Of a stretch of DNA of 64,000 nt, positions 17,236-25,654 are shown piece after piece. The DNA is from Zoogloea dura. GTDB taxonomy: Bacteria; Pseudomonadota; Gammaproteobacteria; Burkholderiales; Rhodocyclaceae. The stretch is from NCBI RefSeq assembly GCF_012927165.1, contig NZ_JABBGA010000011.1, forward strand, positions 62,001 through 126,000, written 5' to 3'. The first letter of the stretch is position 1. Each line of letters begins with the position of its first letter. A model generated the notes under the pieces. That model saw only the letters and a list, made by a program, of their open reading frames with translations. It made no database searches and was not told where the DNA came from. The position numbers and the translations under genes were made by a program.

Positions 17236-17493
17236 TCAGCCGCCGCTCAGCGCCTGGACGATGATCAGCTCGCCGGCCGGGTCGAGGGCCTGCCCCAGGT
17301 CGAAGACCTGGGTGCCGTCGGCAAAGAAGCGGATGTGCCGGCGGATGCGGTTCTGCTCGTCGATCATGCGGAAGCGGATGCCCGGATAGCGCCGCTCGAG
17401 GTCGGCCAGGGCTTCGGCCAGGGTGGCGCCGTCGGCCTCGGCCCGGGCGCCGCCGGTGTAGCTGTGCAGGGCGCTGGGGATCAGGACTTTCAT
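17236..17493 (-). CDS. MoaD/ThiS-family ubiquitin-like protein
   Basis: 85 aa from the ATG at 17493, which overlaps the stop of the upstream gene (ATGA). The beta-grasp pattern is clear (KVLIPSALHSYTGG, then LAEALADLERRYPGI). The protein ends in ALSGG, the exposed C-terminal diglycine that is adenylated and thiocarboxylated in MoaD/ThiS proteins. No moaE, thiG, thiF or sulfurtransferase gene is adjacent, so this is probably not the molybdopterin or thiazole copy. Tight coupling to the Asp-box protein suggests a shared role. Confidence 0.88.
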   Translation of the reverse strand: MKVLIPSALHSYTGGARAEADGATLAEALADLERRYPGIRFRMIDEQNRIRRHIRFFADGTQVFDLGQALDPAGELIIVQALSGG

Positions 17494-18626
17494 GCTGCCG
17501 GCAGCCGGGCGGTTTCGAGGGCGTAGATCTCGGGCAGGTGGCGGGCCAGGCATTCCCACTGCCGGCCCTCGTCGCGGCTTATCCACAGCTCGCCGCTGCT
17601 GGTGCCGAAGTACAGGCCCAGCGGGTCGTGGCTGTCGGCGGTCATGGCCTGGCGCTTGACGGTCCACCAGGCCTGTTCGGCGGGCAGGCCCTGGTTCAGC
17701 CGCTGCCAGCTGGCGCCGGCATCCCGCGTCCCATAGACCGCCGGCTTGCCGCCCGGGCTGGTGCGCGGCCAGACATCGGTGCCGTCCATCGGAAAGACCC
17801 AGGCGCAGTCGGCGTCGTGCGGATGCACCACCATCGGAAAGCCGATGTCACCCACCTCGGCCGGCATGGCGCGACCGATGCGCTGCCAGGTGTCGGAGGG
17901 GCGGTCGATGCGGTAGATGCCGCAGTGGTTCTGCTGGTAGAGGCGGTCCGGATTGCTTGGGCACAGGCGCAGGCAGTGGGGGTCGTGGAAGGTGATGTCG
18001 GTGGGGTCGAAGCCGTCCACCACCTGCATGCCGCCGACCAGGGGCCGGAAGCTGTGACCGCGGTCGGTGGATTCGTGGACGCCGCCGCCGGACATGGCGA
18101 TGTAGAGGTGGGCCGGGTCCCGCGGGTCGACGATGATGGAGTGCAGCTTGGGGCCGTCGGGGGTGCCGTCCTGCGCGCTGCCCATCCAGGCGCGATACTG
18201 CGGGTCGTCGTTGATGGTCGAGGCCGGGGCCCAGGTGTCGCCGCCGTCTTCGGAGCGGAACAGGCCCTGGGGCGAGGTGCCGGCGTACCACACGCCGGGT
18301 TCGCTGGCGTGCCCCGGAGTCAGCCAGAAGGTGTGATCCACCGCGCGCCCCTGCTGGCCGGCGGGGGCAGGCGCGAAGGCCGGCGGCCGGGCCGCTTCCT
18401 GCCAGCTGTGGCCGAGGTCGGTGGAGCGGAACAGGGTAGGGCCGAGGTGGCCGGTCCTGGCGGCGGCGAGCAGGGTGCGCCCGTCGCGGGGGTCGAGCAC
18501 CAGGTGGTGGACGCTGTGGCCCAGGAAGTGGGGGCCGTCCACCCGCCAGTGGCGGCGCTCGGGATCTGCGTGAAACAGCCAGGCGCCCTTGCGGGTGGCG
18601 ACCAGCAGAACGGTGTGCTCAGCCAT
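17490..18626 (-). CDS. Asp-box (BNR) repeat beta-propeller protein, sialidase-like
   Basis: 378 aa with a strong AAGGAG site. At least five Asp-box motifs (S/T-x-D-x-G-x-x-W/F) are visible: STDLGHSW, SEDGGDTW, STDRGHSF, TRDAGASW and SRDEGRQW, spaced as in a six- or seven-bladed propeller. There is no signal peptide, so it is likely cytoplasmic, and the catalytic Arg triad of true sialidases is not evident; enzymatic activity should not be assumed. It overlaps the MoaD-like gene by 4 bp. This coupling is the best clue to its role. Confidence 0.85.
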   Translation of the reverse strand: MAEHTVLLVATRKGAWLFHADPERRHWRVDGPHFLGHSVHHLVLDPRDGRTLLAAARTGHLGPTLFRSTDLGHSWQEAARPPAFAPAPAGQQGRAVDHTFWLTPGHASEPGVWYAGTSPQGLFRSEDGGDTWAPASTINDDPQYRAWMGSAQDGTPDGPKLHSIIVDPRDPAHLYIAMSGGGVHESTDRGHSFRPLVGGMQVVDGFDPTDITFHDPHCLRLCPSNPDRLYQQNHCGIYRIDRPSDTWQRIGRAMPAEVGDIGFPMVVHPHDADCAWVFPMDGTDVWPRTSPGGKPAVYGTRDAGASWQRLNQGLPAEQAWWTVKRQAMTADSHDPLGLYFGTSSGELWISRDEGRQWECLARHLPEIYALETARLPAA

Positions 18627-18710
18627 GGGATTCTCCTTCGGGACGGCGATGCCTGATCGAGTTGCCGATGATGCACGCTTTCGGCGTGGGTGGGGAATGC
18701 GCCCCGGGCG

Positions 18711-19826
18711 TCAGCCGGAAGGGGCCGCCGGGGCTGCCTTGTGCGAGGCGCCGAGCAGGCGCCGGAAGACTTGCCGGTATTGGCCCACCCGGCGTTCACC
18801 GGCATGGGAGAGGGCCAGGCAGCAGGCAAACACCAGCGCCGCCACCAGGCCGGTTTGCAGCGCGGAGCCGGGCTCTGGAGCCAGGATGGCCGTGAAGAAA
18901 TAGAGCAGGGGCACATGGAACAGGTAGAGCGTGAAGGTGGAGCCGGCCAGGTAGCGGATCGCCGCGACGCTCCGGGGCCAGCGCCTCAGCGCGCCGGCCG
19001 CTGCGCGGACCGAGGCGATCAGCAGGCCCATCAGCGCCCCGACAAGCAGGTCTTCCGGGAGTTTGGGGATGTCGCCGAGGAAGATGGGCAGGCCGGCCAG
19101 GTTTATCCGGTTGTCCGGGTAGGCGGCAGCGAGGCTGTGGCGCAGCGGGGCAAGGGGGTTGCCGAAGGTCAGGATCGCCAGCAGGGCTGCGCCGCAGCCG
19201 ACCAGCAGAAGCAGGCGCCAGCGTGCCGCGGGTTGCCAGTTGCGATCGAGGCGGTAGGCCAGCACGCCGAGCAGCCAGAGCGGGAAATGAGCCACGATGC
19301 GGGGGCCGGCGCATAGGCACAGCAGCACGGGCAGGACGTGCCGGGCCCGGCCGCGGGCGAACATGGCTGTGCCGAAGATCAGGTAGTACCAGAACTCGTA
19401 GCCCAGCGACCAGAAGGGGCCATTGGAGAGCGGCATCACGGTGAGGTTCCAGTTCTGCTGCAGGAACAGGCCGTTGATCAGCAGGCGCAGCGCCGGGTGA
19501 TCGGCGGGGACGTCAGCGTAGAGGGCGGGAGCGGCCTGGCGACCGAAGGGGTCGAGCAAGGCGGTGAGGAGCAGGGCGGGCAGGACCACGGAATACAGTC
19601 GCCCCAGGCGGGCAGCGGCGAACTCCCGGGCATCTCCCTCCCGGCCCTGGATCACGTGGGCGATGACGAAGCCCGACATGACGAAGAAGACGACGACAGC
19701 CTCATGCCCCCAGCGCACCCAGGGCCACACGGTGTTGAACTCGCGCGCCGTGACGTGGCTGAAAAAGACCACGCAGGCTGCCGAGAAACGCAGCAGATCG
19801 AGGAAGACCGAAGTGGATGGGTGCAT
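18711..19826 (-). CDS. acyltransferase 3 family membrane protein
   Basis: 371 aa with about ten hydrophobic helices. The N-terminus VFLDLLRFSAACVVFFSHVT carries the family's conserved His shortly after the Leu-Arg motif, and FWSLGYEFWYYLIFG matches the internal W-S-L-x-x-E motif. Members acylate surface glycans or lipids at the inner membrane (for example OafA-type O-acetylases). No glycan biosynthesis genes lie nearby, so the acceptor is unknown. An AT-rich stretch (19861-19890) lies just upstream of its start and may hold the promoter. Confidence 0.92.
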   Translation of the reverse strand: MHPSTSVFLDLLRFSAACVVFFSHVTAREFNTVWPWVRWGHEAVVVFFVMSGFVIAHVIQGREGDAREFAAARLGRLYSVVLPALLLTALLDPFGRQAAPALYADVPADHPALRLLINGLFLQQNWNLTVMPLSNGPFWSLGYEFWYYLIFGTAMFARGRARHVLPVLLCLCAGPRIVAHFPLWLLGVLAYRLDRNWQPAARWRLLLLVGCGAALLAILTFGNPLAPLRHSLAAAYPDNRINLAGLPIFLGDIPKLPEDLLVGALMGLLIASVRAAAGALRRWPRSVAAIRYLAGSTFTLYLFHVPLLYFFTAILAPEPGSALQTGLVAALVFACCLALSHAGERRVGQYRQVFRRLLGASHKAAPAAPSG

Positions 19827-19929
19827 GGTCGCCGGACGCGGGCGGGGCCGTCAGGAGGCATTTTTTGTTATTCACTTTGTAAAAATAGGTTGCGTGAAGA
19901 CAAAGTCCAGGACGTCGCGACAGGGCGTG

Positions 19930-19962
19930 AAAAACGACACCGGCCGCTGTCGCGGCCGGCCT
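19930..19962 (-). terminator. intrinsic terminator of the Atm1-type ABC gene
   Basis: On the minus strand GGCCGGCCGC and GCGGCCGG form the stem around a GACA loop, followed by GTGTC and then GTTTTT. It lies about 28 bp past the ABC transporter stop codon. Confidence 0.75.
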
Positions 19963-19989
19963 TGTTGCTGCTGTGTGCCTGGAGTGGGC

Positions 19990-21810
19990 TCAGGCGGCGG
20001 TCTGTTCCTCTTCGGCGGCTCTTTCCTCGAGCTGCAGGGCCCACATCTGGGCATAGGCTCCGCCACGGGCGAGCAGTTCGGCGTGGCTGCCGCGTTCGAG
20101 GATGTGGCCCTGGTCCAGCACGATGATCTCGTCGGCGTTCATCACGGTGGACAGGCGGTGAGCGATGATCAGGGTGGTGCGGCCGCGGGCGGCGGCGTCG
20201 AGCTGGGCCTGGATGGCCTTCTCGGTCTTCGAGTCGAGGGCCGAGGTGGCTTCGTCGAAGATCAGGATGTCGGGGTTCTTGAGCAGTGTGCGGGCGATTG
20301 CCACGCGCTGCTTCTCGCCGCCCGAGAGCTTGAGGCCACGCTCGCCGACGCGGGTCTGCCAGCCGTCGGGCAGGCGGGCGATGAAGTCCTGCAGCTGGGC
20401 GGCGCGGGCGGCGGCCTCGACCTCCTCGCGGCTGGCCTCGGGGCGGCCGTACTGGATGTTGTAGAACAGGGTGTCGTTGAACAGCACGGTGTCCTGAGGA
20501 ACGATGCCGATGGCGGCGCGCAGGCTGTCCTGGGTGAGCTGGCGGATGTCCTGCCCGTTGATGCGCACGGCGCCCTGCTGCACGTCGTAGAAGCGGAACA
20601 GCAGTCGCGCCAGGGTGGACTTGCCGGAGCCGGAGTGGCCGACCACTGCCACGGTGGCGCCGGCCGGGATGCAGAAATCCACCGCGTGCAGGATCGGGCG
20701 GCTCGGGTCGTAGGCAAAGCCGACCTGCTCGAAGCGCACCTCGGCCGGTCCGCGAGCCAGGGCTCCGGCGGTGGGGGCGTCGGCGACCTCCCGGTGGGTG
20801 CCCATCAGGCCGAACATGCGCTCGATGTCGGTGAGCGCCTGGCGGATCTCGCGGTACAGCACGCCGAGGAAGTTGAGGGGGATGTAGAGCTGGATCAGGA
20901 AGGCATTGACCAGCACCAGGTCACCGAGGGTCATGCTGCCGTTGGACACCCCCAGGGCGGCCCGCCACATCATGGCGGTGACGCCCACCGCGATGATCGC
21001 CGCCTGCCCCATGTTGAGGAGGGACAGGGACTTCTGGTTGGTGATCTGGGCGGCGGTCCACTTCTTCAGCTCGGTGTCGTAGCGGCGGGTCTCGAAGGCT
21101 TCGTTGTTGAAGTACTTCACCGTCTCATAGTTGATCAGGCTGTCGATGGCCCGCGCGTTGGCGGCGGAGTCCAGCTCGTTGGCCTGGCGGCGCAGGGCGG
21201 TGCGCCAGTTGGTGACCTTGAAGGTGAAGGTGACGTAGAGCACCAGGGTGACCAGGGTGATGATGGCAAAGCTGGGTTCGTACTTCACCAGCAGGATGCC
21301 GATGACCAGGCTGATCTCCACGAAGGTGGGCAGGATGGAGTACAGCGTGTAGCTGATCAGCGAGCCGATCGAGCGGGTGCCGCGCTCGATGTCACGGGTC
21401 AGCCCGCCGGTCTGGCGCTCGAGGTGGAAGCGCAGCGACAGGGCATGCAGGTGGCCGAAGACCTGCAGCGAGATCTCGCGCACCGATTCCTGGGTGACCC
21501 GGGCGAACACGATCTCCCGCAACTCGGTGAACAGCGAGGTGGAGAAGCGCAGCGCGCCGTAGGCCACCAGCAGGGCCGCGGGCACCACGATGATGGCCTG
21601 CTCGCGGGTGATGTCGAGCCCGTCCACCAGCTGCTTGAAGATCAGCGGCACGGTGACGTTGGCGAACTTGGCCGAGATCAGGCAGCCGAGGGCAAACAGC
21701 ACCCGCCACTTGTAGGCCCACAGGTAGGGCACCAGCTTCTTGATGGTCTGCCAGTCGTGGCGGTCGCCGCTGGCGGGCAGGGCCTGGGGGCCGGAGGGGG
21801 CACGTCGCAA
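19990..21810 (-). CDS. ABC exporter of the Atm1/ABCB7 type (fused permease-ATPase)
   Basis: 606 aa. The start is TTG at 21810 with AAGGA 9 bp upstream. The N-terminal half has six membrane helices (about residues 30-330) with the Atm1-like stretch INYETVKYFNNEAFETRRYD. The ATPase half has GHSGSGKS, LSGGEKQR, ILIFDEATSALD and the H-loop IIAHRLSTV. Bacterial and mitochondrial Atm1 proteins export glutathione conjugates or persulfides and are linked to Fe-S supply and metal resistance. That role is by homology. It starts 21 bp after the LysE-type gene on the same strand. Confidence 0.92.
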   Translation of the reverse strand: MRRAPSGPQALPASGDRHDWQTIKKLVPYLWAYKWRVLFALGCLISAKFANVTVPLIFKQLVDGLDITREQAIIVVPAALLVAYGALRFSTSLFTELREIVFARVTQESVREISLQVFGHLHALSLRFHLERQTGGLTRDIERGTRSIGSLISYTLYSILPTFVEISLVIGILLVKYEPSFAIITLVTLVLYVTFTFKVTNWRTALRRQANELDSAANARAIDSLINYETVKYFNNEAFETRRYDTELKKWTAAQITNQKSLSLLNMGQAAIIAVGVTAMMWRAALGVSNGSMTLGDLVLVNAFLIQLYIPLNFLGVLYREIRQALTDIERMFGLMGTHREVADAPTAGALARGPAEVRFEQVGFAYDPSRPILHAVDFCIPAGATVAVVGHSGSGKSTLARLLFRFYDVQQGAVRINGQDIRQLTQDSLRAAIGIVPQDTVLFNDTLFYNIQYGRPEASREEVEAAARAAQLQDFIARLPDGWQTRVGERGLKLSGGEKQRVAIARTLLKNPDILIFDEATSALDSKTEKAIQAQLDAAARGRTTLIIAHRLSTVMNADEIIVLDQGHILERGSHAELLARGGAYAQMWALQLEERAAEEEQTAA

Positions 21811-21831
21811 GGTGATGTCCTTGAAAGAGGG

Positions 21832-22467
21832 TCAGTCCGGACGAAGTCCGTCCGTGGCCAGGCGCAGGGCCAAGCCGATGAAGAGGATGCCGCACAGGCG
21901 GTCGAGCCAGGGGCCGAGCCGCGGACGACGGGCCAGGAGGGCGCCGATGCGCCCGGCGGCCAGGGCCAGGCCGCCGAAGATGAGGACGGTCTGGGCCGCG
22001 AAGAGCAGGCCGAGCACGCCCATCTGCAGGCTCACGCTGCCGTGGGCCGGGTCGGTGAACTGGGGCAGGAAGGCCAGGAAGAACAGGCCGACCTTGGGGT
22101 TGAGGGCATTCGCCAGGAAGCCCCGGCGCAGGTCACGTTGCCAGGCCTGGGGCTGCCCGGCGCTGGCCGGGGCGATGCTGCCGCCGCTGCGCAGGGCCTG
22201 GATGCCGAGCCACAGCAGGTAGGCCGCGCCGGCCAGCTTCACGGCCAGCAGCAGCCCGGCGGAGCTGCGGATCAGTGCGGCGATGCCGAGGGTGGCCCAG
22301 GCGATGTGGGTGAGGCAGCCGGCCGCGCAGCCCATGCCGAAGGCAAAGGCGGCGCGGCGTCCGCGGGCCAGGCCCAGGCCGATCACCATCAGGTTGTCGG
22401 GACCGGGGGCCAGGGTGATCAGGATGGACAGGCCGAGAAAGGCTAAGAGGGTGTCGAGGCTGGGCAT
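21832..22467 (-). CDS. LysE/RhtB family amino-acid exporter
   Basis: 211 aa, six hydrophobic helices. The family start is evident: LITLAPGPDNLMVIGLGLARGRRA, followed by the conserved Asn-Pro-Lys in FLANALNPKVGLFFLAFLPQF. RhtB/LeuE-type members export amino acids such as homoserine, threonine or leucine. The exact substrate is not predictable. It is the first gene of a two-gene unit with the Atm1-type exporter. Confidence 0.93.
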   Translation of the reverse strand: MPSLDTLLAFLGLSILITLAPGPDNLMVIGLGLARGRRAAFAFGMGCAAGCLTHIAWATLGIAALIRSSAGLLLAVKLAGAAYLLWLGIQALRSGGSIAPASAGQPQAWQRDLRRGFLANALNPKVGLFFLAFLPQFTDPAHGSVSLQMGVLGLLFAAQTVLIFGGLALAAGRIGALLARRPRLGPWLDRLCGILFIGLALRLATDGLRPD

Positions 22468-22558
22468 GGCGCTCGATTCTCGGCGGGTGGGGCGGGGGAG
22501 TCAATGACGTCGCCCGGCCCGGGGGGTACTCAATGCGCGTGCCCGGCCTCCGCGCGGC

Positions 22559-23692
22559 TTAGTGAGTGTGCCCGCCGTCTGCGTGGCACAGGGCGGAAGG
22601 ATCGTCCATGGCCGCCGTACCCATCTGCTGCAGGTTGTCGAGCACCCGCATGGAGGCCCGTTCCATGATGTCCAGCTGGTTCAGTACCGCGGCCATGTCG
22701 GACGATGCATGGGCTTCCAGGGCGGCCACGCCGGCGCGGTGCACCTCGATGTGGGGGGGTTCGATCTCGCGGTAGCCGCTCAGTTTGCTGAAGCAGGCGC
22801 GGCCTTCACCTTCGTAATACCACTTGCCGAGGCGGCAGCCGGTGTGGGTGGCCACCTCGCCGGCGCGCAGGTCGAGCAGGCCGAAGATGGCCAGGTAGAT
22901 GCGGAACTTGAAGACGATGTGGTCGATCTTGGCCACCTCGACGAAGCTCTTCATGGCGCTGCCCGCGATCACGCCTTCCATGTTGCCCGACAGGCTCATC
23001 AGCAGCTTCATGTCCTCGGTGGCCTTCTGGCCCCGCTCGCTGAAGCGGCCGGCGGCCTGGGACAGGCTTTCCATGCTGTTGCGGGCGCGGGTGGAGTCCT
23101 CGCGGATACGGGTGACGAGGGTAGAGATCTCGGCGGTGGCGGTGGAGGTGCGCTCGGCCAGCTTGCGGACCTCGTCGGCCACCACGGCGAAGCCGCGGCC
23201 GGCCTCGCCGGCGCGGGCGGCCTCGATCGCGGCATTGAGGGCCAGCAGGTTGGTCTGGTCGGCCACTCCGTGGATCAGCTTGACGATGGCGCTGATCTCG
23301 TCGGCGCGCTGGGCCAGGGCGTCCACTTCCCGGGCCGAGTTCTCGGATTCGGCGGCCAGGCGTTGCAGGTTCTCGGCGATCTCGGTGGTGGCCTGGCCGC
23401 TGGTCTGGGAAACATGGGATGCCTCTACGGCCTTCACCTTCTCGTCCCGCAGCAGGCCGGCCATTTCGGCCAGGCTGCCCTGGGCGCCAGACAGGGAGTT
23501 GCCGAACTCGGCCATGCGCTGCACCACCGACAGCAGATCGTCGCAGCGGCGTTCCTTGTCGGAGTAGGTACGGCGGAGCGCATCGACTTCGCCGCGCAGG
23601 GTATTGATTTCGCCTTGCAGTGCCTGTTCCTGGTTGCGGCTGGCCTGGAGGTCGTTCTGAAGTTGCTCGTATTGCTTCCGGTTGATCCACAT
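22559..23692 (-). CDS. soluble methyl-accepting chemotaxis protein with C-terminal CZB zinc domain
   Basis: 377 aa with no membrane helix, so it is cytoplasmic. Residues 1-60 are a coiled coil. The signalling hairpin tip lies at about 155-182 ([20 protein letters not shown], then VRKLAERT). The C-terminal CZB domain has the zinc ligands His258 (KIDHIVFKF), Cys286 ([14 protein letters not shown]), His314 and His318 ([10 protein letters not shown]). CZB receptors sense zinc or hypochlorite through the Cys-Zn site, as shown for TlpD. The last ten residues are His-rich ([10 protein letters not shown]), possibly an extra metal site. No che genes are nearby. Confidence 0.93.
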   Translation of the reverse strand: MWINRKQYEQLQNDLQASRNQEQALQGEINTLRGEVDALRRTYSDKERRCDDLLSVVQRMAEFGNSLSGAQGSLAEMAGLLRDEKVKAVEASHVSQTSGQATTEIAENLQRLAAESENSAREVDALAQRADEISAIVKLIHGVADQTNLLALNAAIEAARAGEAGRGFAVVADEVRKLAERTSTATAEISTLVTRIREDSTRARNSMESLSQAAGRFSERGQKATEDMKLLMSLSGNMEGVIAGSAMKSFVEVAKIDHIVFKFRIYLAIFGLLDLRAGEVATHTGCRLGKWYYEGEGRACFSKLSGYREIEPPHIEVHRAGVAALEAHASSDMAAVLNQLDIMERASMRVLDNLQQMGTAAMDDPSALCHADGGHTH

Positions 23693-23872
23693 AGGGCGTG
23701 CTCTACTCTTTTCTTATTGATTGAATTCCGGTGGGCTCTGTATGGGCGTCGGGGGCTGCTGCAGGTCATTACGGCAGCGCCAAGGGTTTCTTGGGAATAG
23801 TTCACAATTCTTTTATGAAAATTTGACATAGGTCAGAAGGAGGTCTCTTCTGGCGCAGGGGGCGTCATGTCC

Positions 23873-23888
23873 TGTGGGAAAGCCGACA
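23873..23888 (+). promoter_or_regulatory. candidate NifA upstream activator sequence
   Basis: TGTGGGAAAGCCGACA fits the NifA consensus TGT-N10-ACA exactly. It lies about 120 bp before the -24 element, within the normal 80-150 bp range for enhancer-type activation. Confidence 0.55.
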
Positions 23889-24007
23889 AATGCTGACGCC
23901 AGCGCGGCTGCCTGAGCTGTCCAGGCTTGCCCGGCGATGTGCTGCAAGTCTTTGCAGGCCCGCAGCTGCGCGGGTTTGCGGATGCAGCGCCGGCGAGTGG
24001 CAAGCCC

Positions 24008-24023
24008 CGGCACTGATCTTGCT
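24008..24023 (+). promoter_or_regulatory. candidate sigma54 (-24/-12) promoter of the SagB-like operon
   Basis: CGGCACTGATCTTGCT matches the consensus TGGCAC-N5-TTGC(A/T), with the invariant GG and GC in the correct 10-bp register. The predicted transcript start is near 24033, which leaves a 22-nt leader before the ATG at 24056 and rules out the GTG at 24026 as the start. Confidence 0.65.
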
Positions 24024-24055
24024 GAGTGGGCGGGGAGACCTCTTTTTGTCAGCCC

Positions 24056-25654
24056 ATGCCGACTTCTGCCCCAACGATATCCATGCCAGCCGTAAGCCTT
24101 TCGGCCGGTGAGGTGGTCGGCGTCTATCAGCGTCGTACCAAGCACCACTTCGCCGCCTTTGCGTCGGGGCCGACCACGCTGGACTGGGATGCCCGGCCCG
24201 AGCCCTTCCGCCACTACGAGGGGGCCGCCGTCCTTCCCCTGCCGCTGGCCAGGGCTGCCGAGCTGACGTCACCGCCAAGCAGGCCCGCCGTCGCCGACCT
24301 GGCCGCCCTGGGAGCCCTGCTTCATCTCTCCTTCGGCCTGACCGCGTGGAAATCCCTGGGCCCCGATCGCTGGGCGCTGCGGGCCAATCCGTCCAGCGGA
24401 AATCTGCATCCAGTTGAGGTCTATGTGCTGGCGGCCGGCCTCCCGGAAATGGCCGACGGGCTGTATCACTACCTCCCCGATCGCCACGCCCTCGAGCTGC
24501 GGGCACGCCATCCGCAGCCCTTTGCGGCGGGACGGGCGCTGGCCATCGGTTTGAGCACTGTCATGTGGCGCGAGGCCTGGAAGTACGGCGAGCGGGCTTT
24601 CCGCTACTGCCAGCTGGATACCGGCCATGCCATCGGTGCGCTGCAGTACGCCGCCGCCCTGCTGGGCTGGCGCCCGGTGGAGCAGGGGCGGGTCGGAACG
24701 GACACGCTGGCAGCCCTGCTGGGGGTGGACCGGGCCGCGGAATTCCCCGGCCGGCGCGCCGACGTGAGCCATGAGGAGGCGGAGGTGTTGCTGGCCCTCG
24801 ACCTGGGCGACGGGGCGGCGGAGGTGGCCCCCGAGCTGAGCCCTGAAGCGCTGCGGGCGGTGAGTGGCGCGGCTGACTGGCAGGGAGTGGCCAGCGAGGT
24901 CGACCGTTTTCCGATGTTCCGCTGGCCACTCATCGACGAAGTGGCGCTGGCCACCCGGCGCCCCGACGATTGCGGCCTGGCCCCGGTGGTCCGGGCCTTG
25001 CCTCCGCTCCAGCCAGCCGCCCTGATCCTCGGCCGGCGCAGCGCCCAGCGCTTCGACCCCACGCACGTGATGAGCGCCACGGGCTTCGCCCGCCTGCTCG
25101 ATGTCCTGCGGGCGGATGTCGAGGCACGGGTGTCGTTGCTGCTCTTCGTGCATCGGGTGGAGGGCCTGGCACCGGGGCTTTACCTGCTGCCGCGGGGCCC
25201 GTGGAGCGGGGCGCTGACCGGAGGGCTGGCACTGGCCGGCGAGCCGGTGCTGGCGCCGTCCGGCCTGCTCCGCTTGCAGGCCATGGAGCCGGTGGCCCTG
25301 CGCCGCTTTGTCCGCAGCCTGCATTGCCACCAGGACATCGCCGCCAATGCCTGCCTGGCCTTCGGCATGCTCGCGCCCCTTGAGCCCCTGGTGGAGGCCG
25401 TACCCGCCGTCTACCGGGACCTGCTGCGCGAGGCGGGGCTGCTGGGGCAGACGCTCTATCTCGAAGCCGAGGCGATGGGCCTGCGCGGCACCGGCATCGG
25501 CTGCTTCTTTGACGACCCGGTGCACGAGGCGGCCGGCATCGACGTGGCCTGCTTCCAGGCCCTGTACCACTTCACCATCGGCCTGTCGGTGGACGACACC
25601 CGTATCGAGACAACGCCGGCCTATCCATTCCTGGCCGAGGAGCCCGCAGCATGA
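24056..25654 (+). CDS. SagB/ThcOx-like protein with two nitroreductase domains
   Basis: 532 aa from the ATG at 24056, chosen because it is the first start downstream of the sigma54 promoter; an ATG at 24083 is possible. Two FMN-dependent nitroreductase-type domains are arranged in tandem. The first (about 60-250) has the SagB signature RANPSSGNLHPVEVYVLA. The second (about 310-520) has LILGRRSAQRF and the C-terminal GTGIGCFFDDPVHEAAG. SagB enzymes oxidise azolines in peptide maturation, but no precursor peptide or cyclodehydratase is present. The overlap with a rhodanese gene and the NifA-type control suggest a nitrogen-fixation-linked redox role instead. That role is inferred. Confidence 0.85.
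   Translation: MPTSAPTISMPAVSLSAGEVVGVYQRRTKHHFAAFASGPTTLDWDARPEPFRHYEGAAVLPLPLARAAELTSPPSRPAVADLAALGALLHLSFGLTAWKSLGPDRWALRANPSSGNLHPVEVYVLAAGLPEMADGLYHYLPDRHALELRARHPQPFAAGRALAIGLSTVMWREAWKYGERAFRYCQLDTGHAIGALQYAAALLGWRPVEQGRVGTDTLAALLGVDRAAEFPGRRADVSHEEAEVLLALDLGDGAAEVAPELSPEALRAVSGAADWQGVASEVDRFPMFRWPLIDEVALATRRPDDCGLAPVVRALPPLQPAALILGRRSAQRFDPTHVMSATGFARLLDVLRADVEARVSLLLFVHRVEGLAPGLYLLPRGPWSGALTGGLALAGEPVLAPSGLLRLQAMEPVALRRFVRSLHCHQDIAANACLAFGMLAPLEPLVEAVPAVYRDLLREAGLLGQTLYLEAEAMGLRGTGIGCFFDDPVHEAAGIDVACFQALYHFTIGLSVDDTRIETTPAYPFLAEEPAA

Larger units (their letters stand above)
23693..24055. promoter_or_regulatory. divergent regulatory region with NifA-type site and sigma54 promoter
   Basis: This 363-bp gap separates the chemoreceptor (minus) from the SagB-like gene (plus) and has no credible gene. 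It holds TGT-N10-ACA at 23873-23888, the NifA upstream activator consensus, and a sigma54 promoter at 24008-24023, about 120 bp apart. A TGAC-ATAG-GTCA dyad (23824-23835) lies further upstream. The chemoreceptor side shows no clear promoter to my eye. Confidence 0.65.

Noticed and set aside
17494-17667. N-terminal extension of the MoaD-like protein
   Set aside because: The extra 58 residues are an Arg/Pro-rich shadow of the Asp-box gene; the ATG at 17493 gives a standard-length protein.
19564-22446. Very long plus-strand open frame (about 960 codons) opposite the ABC and LysE genes
   Set aside because: It is Gly/Gln/Val-rich without family resemblance and lies antisense to two genes with full sets of conserved motifs. 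High GC content removes stops from the opposite frame.
24026-24055. GTG at 24026 as start of the SagB-like protein
   Set aside because: It lies upstream of the predicted sigma54 transcript start and has no ribosome site.
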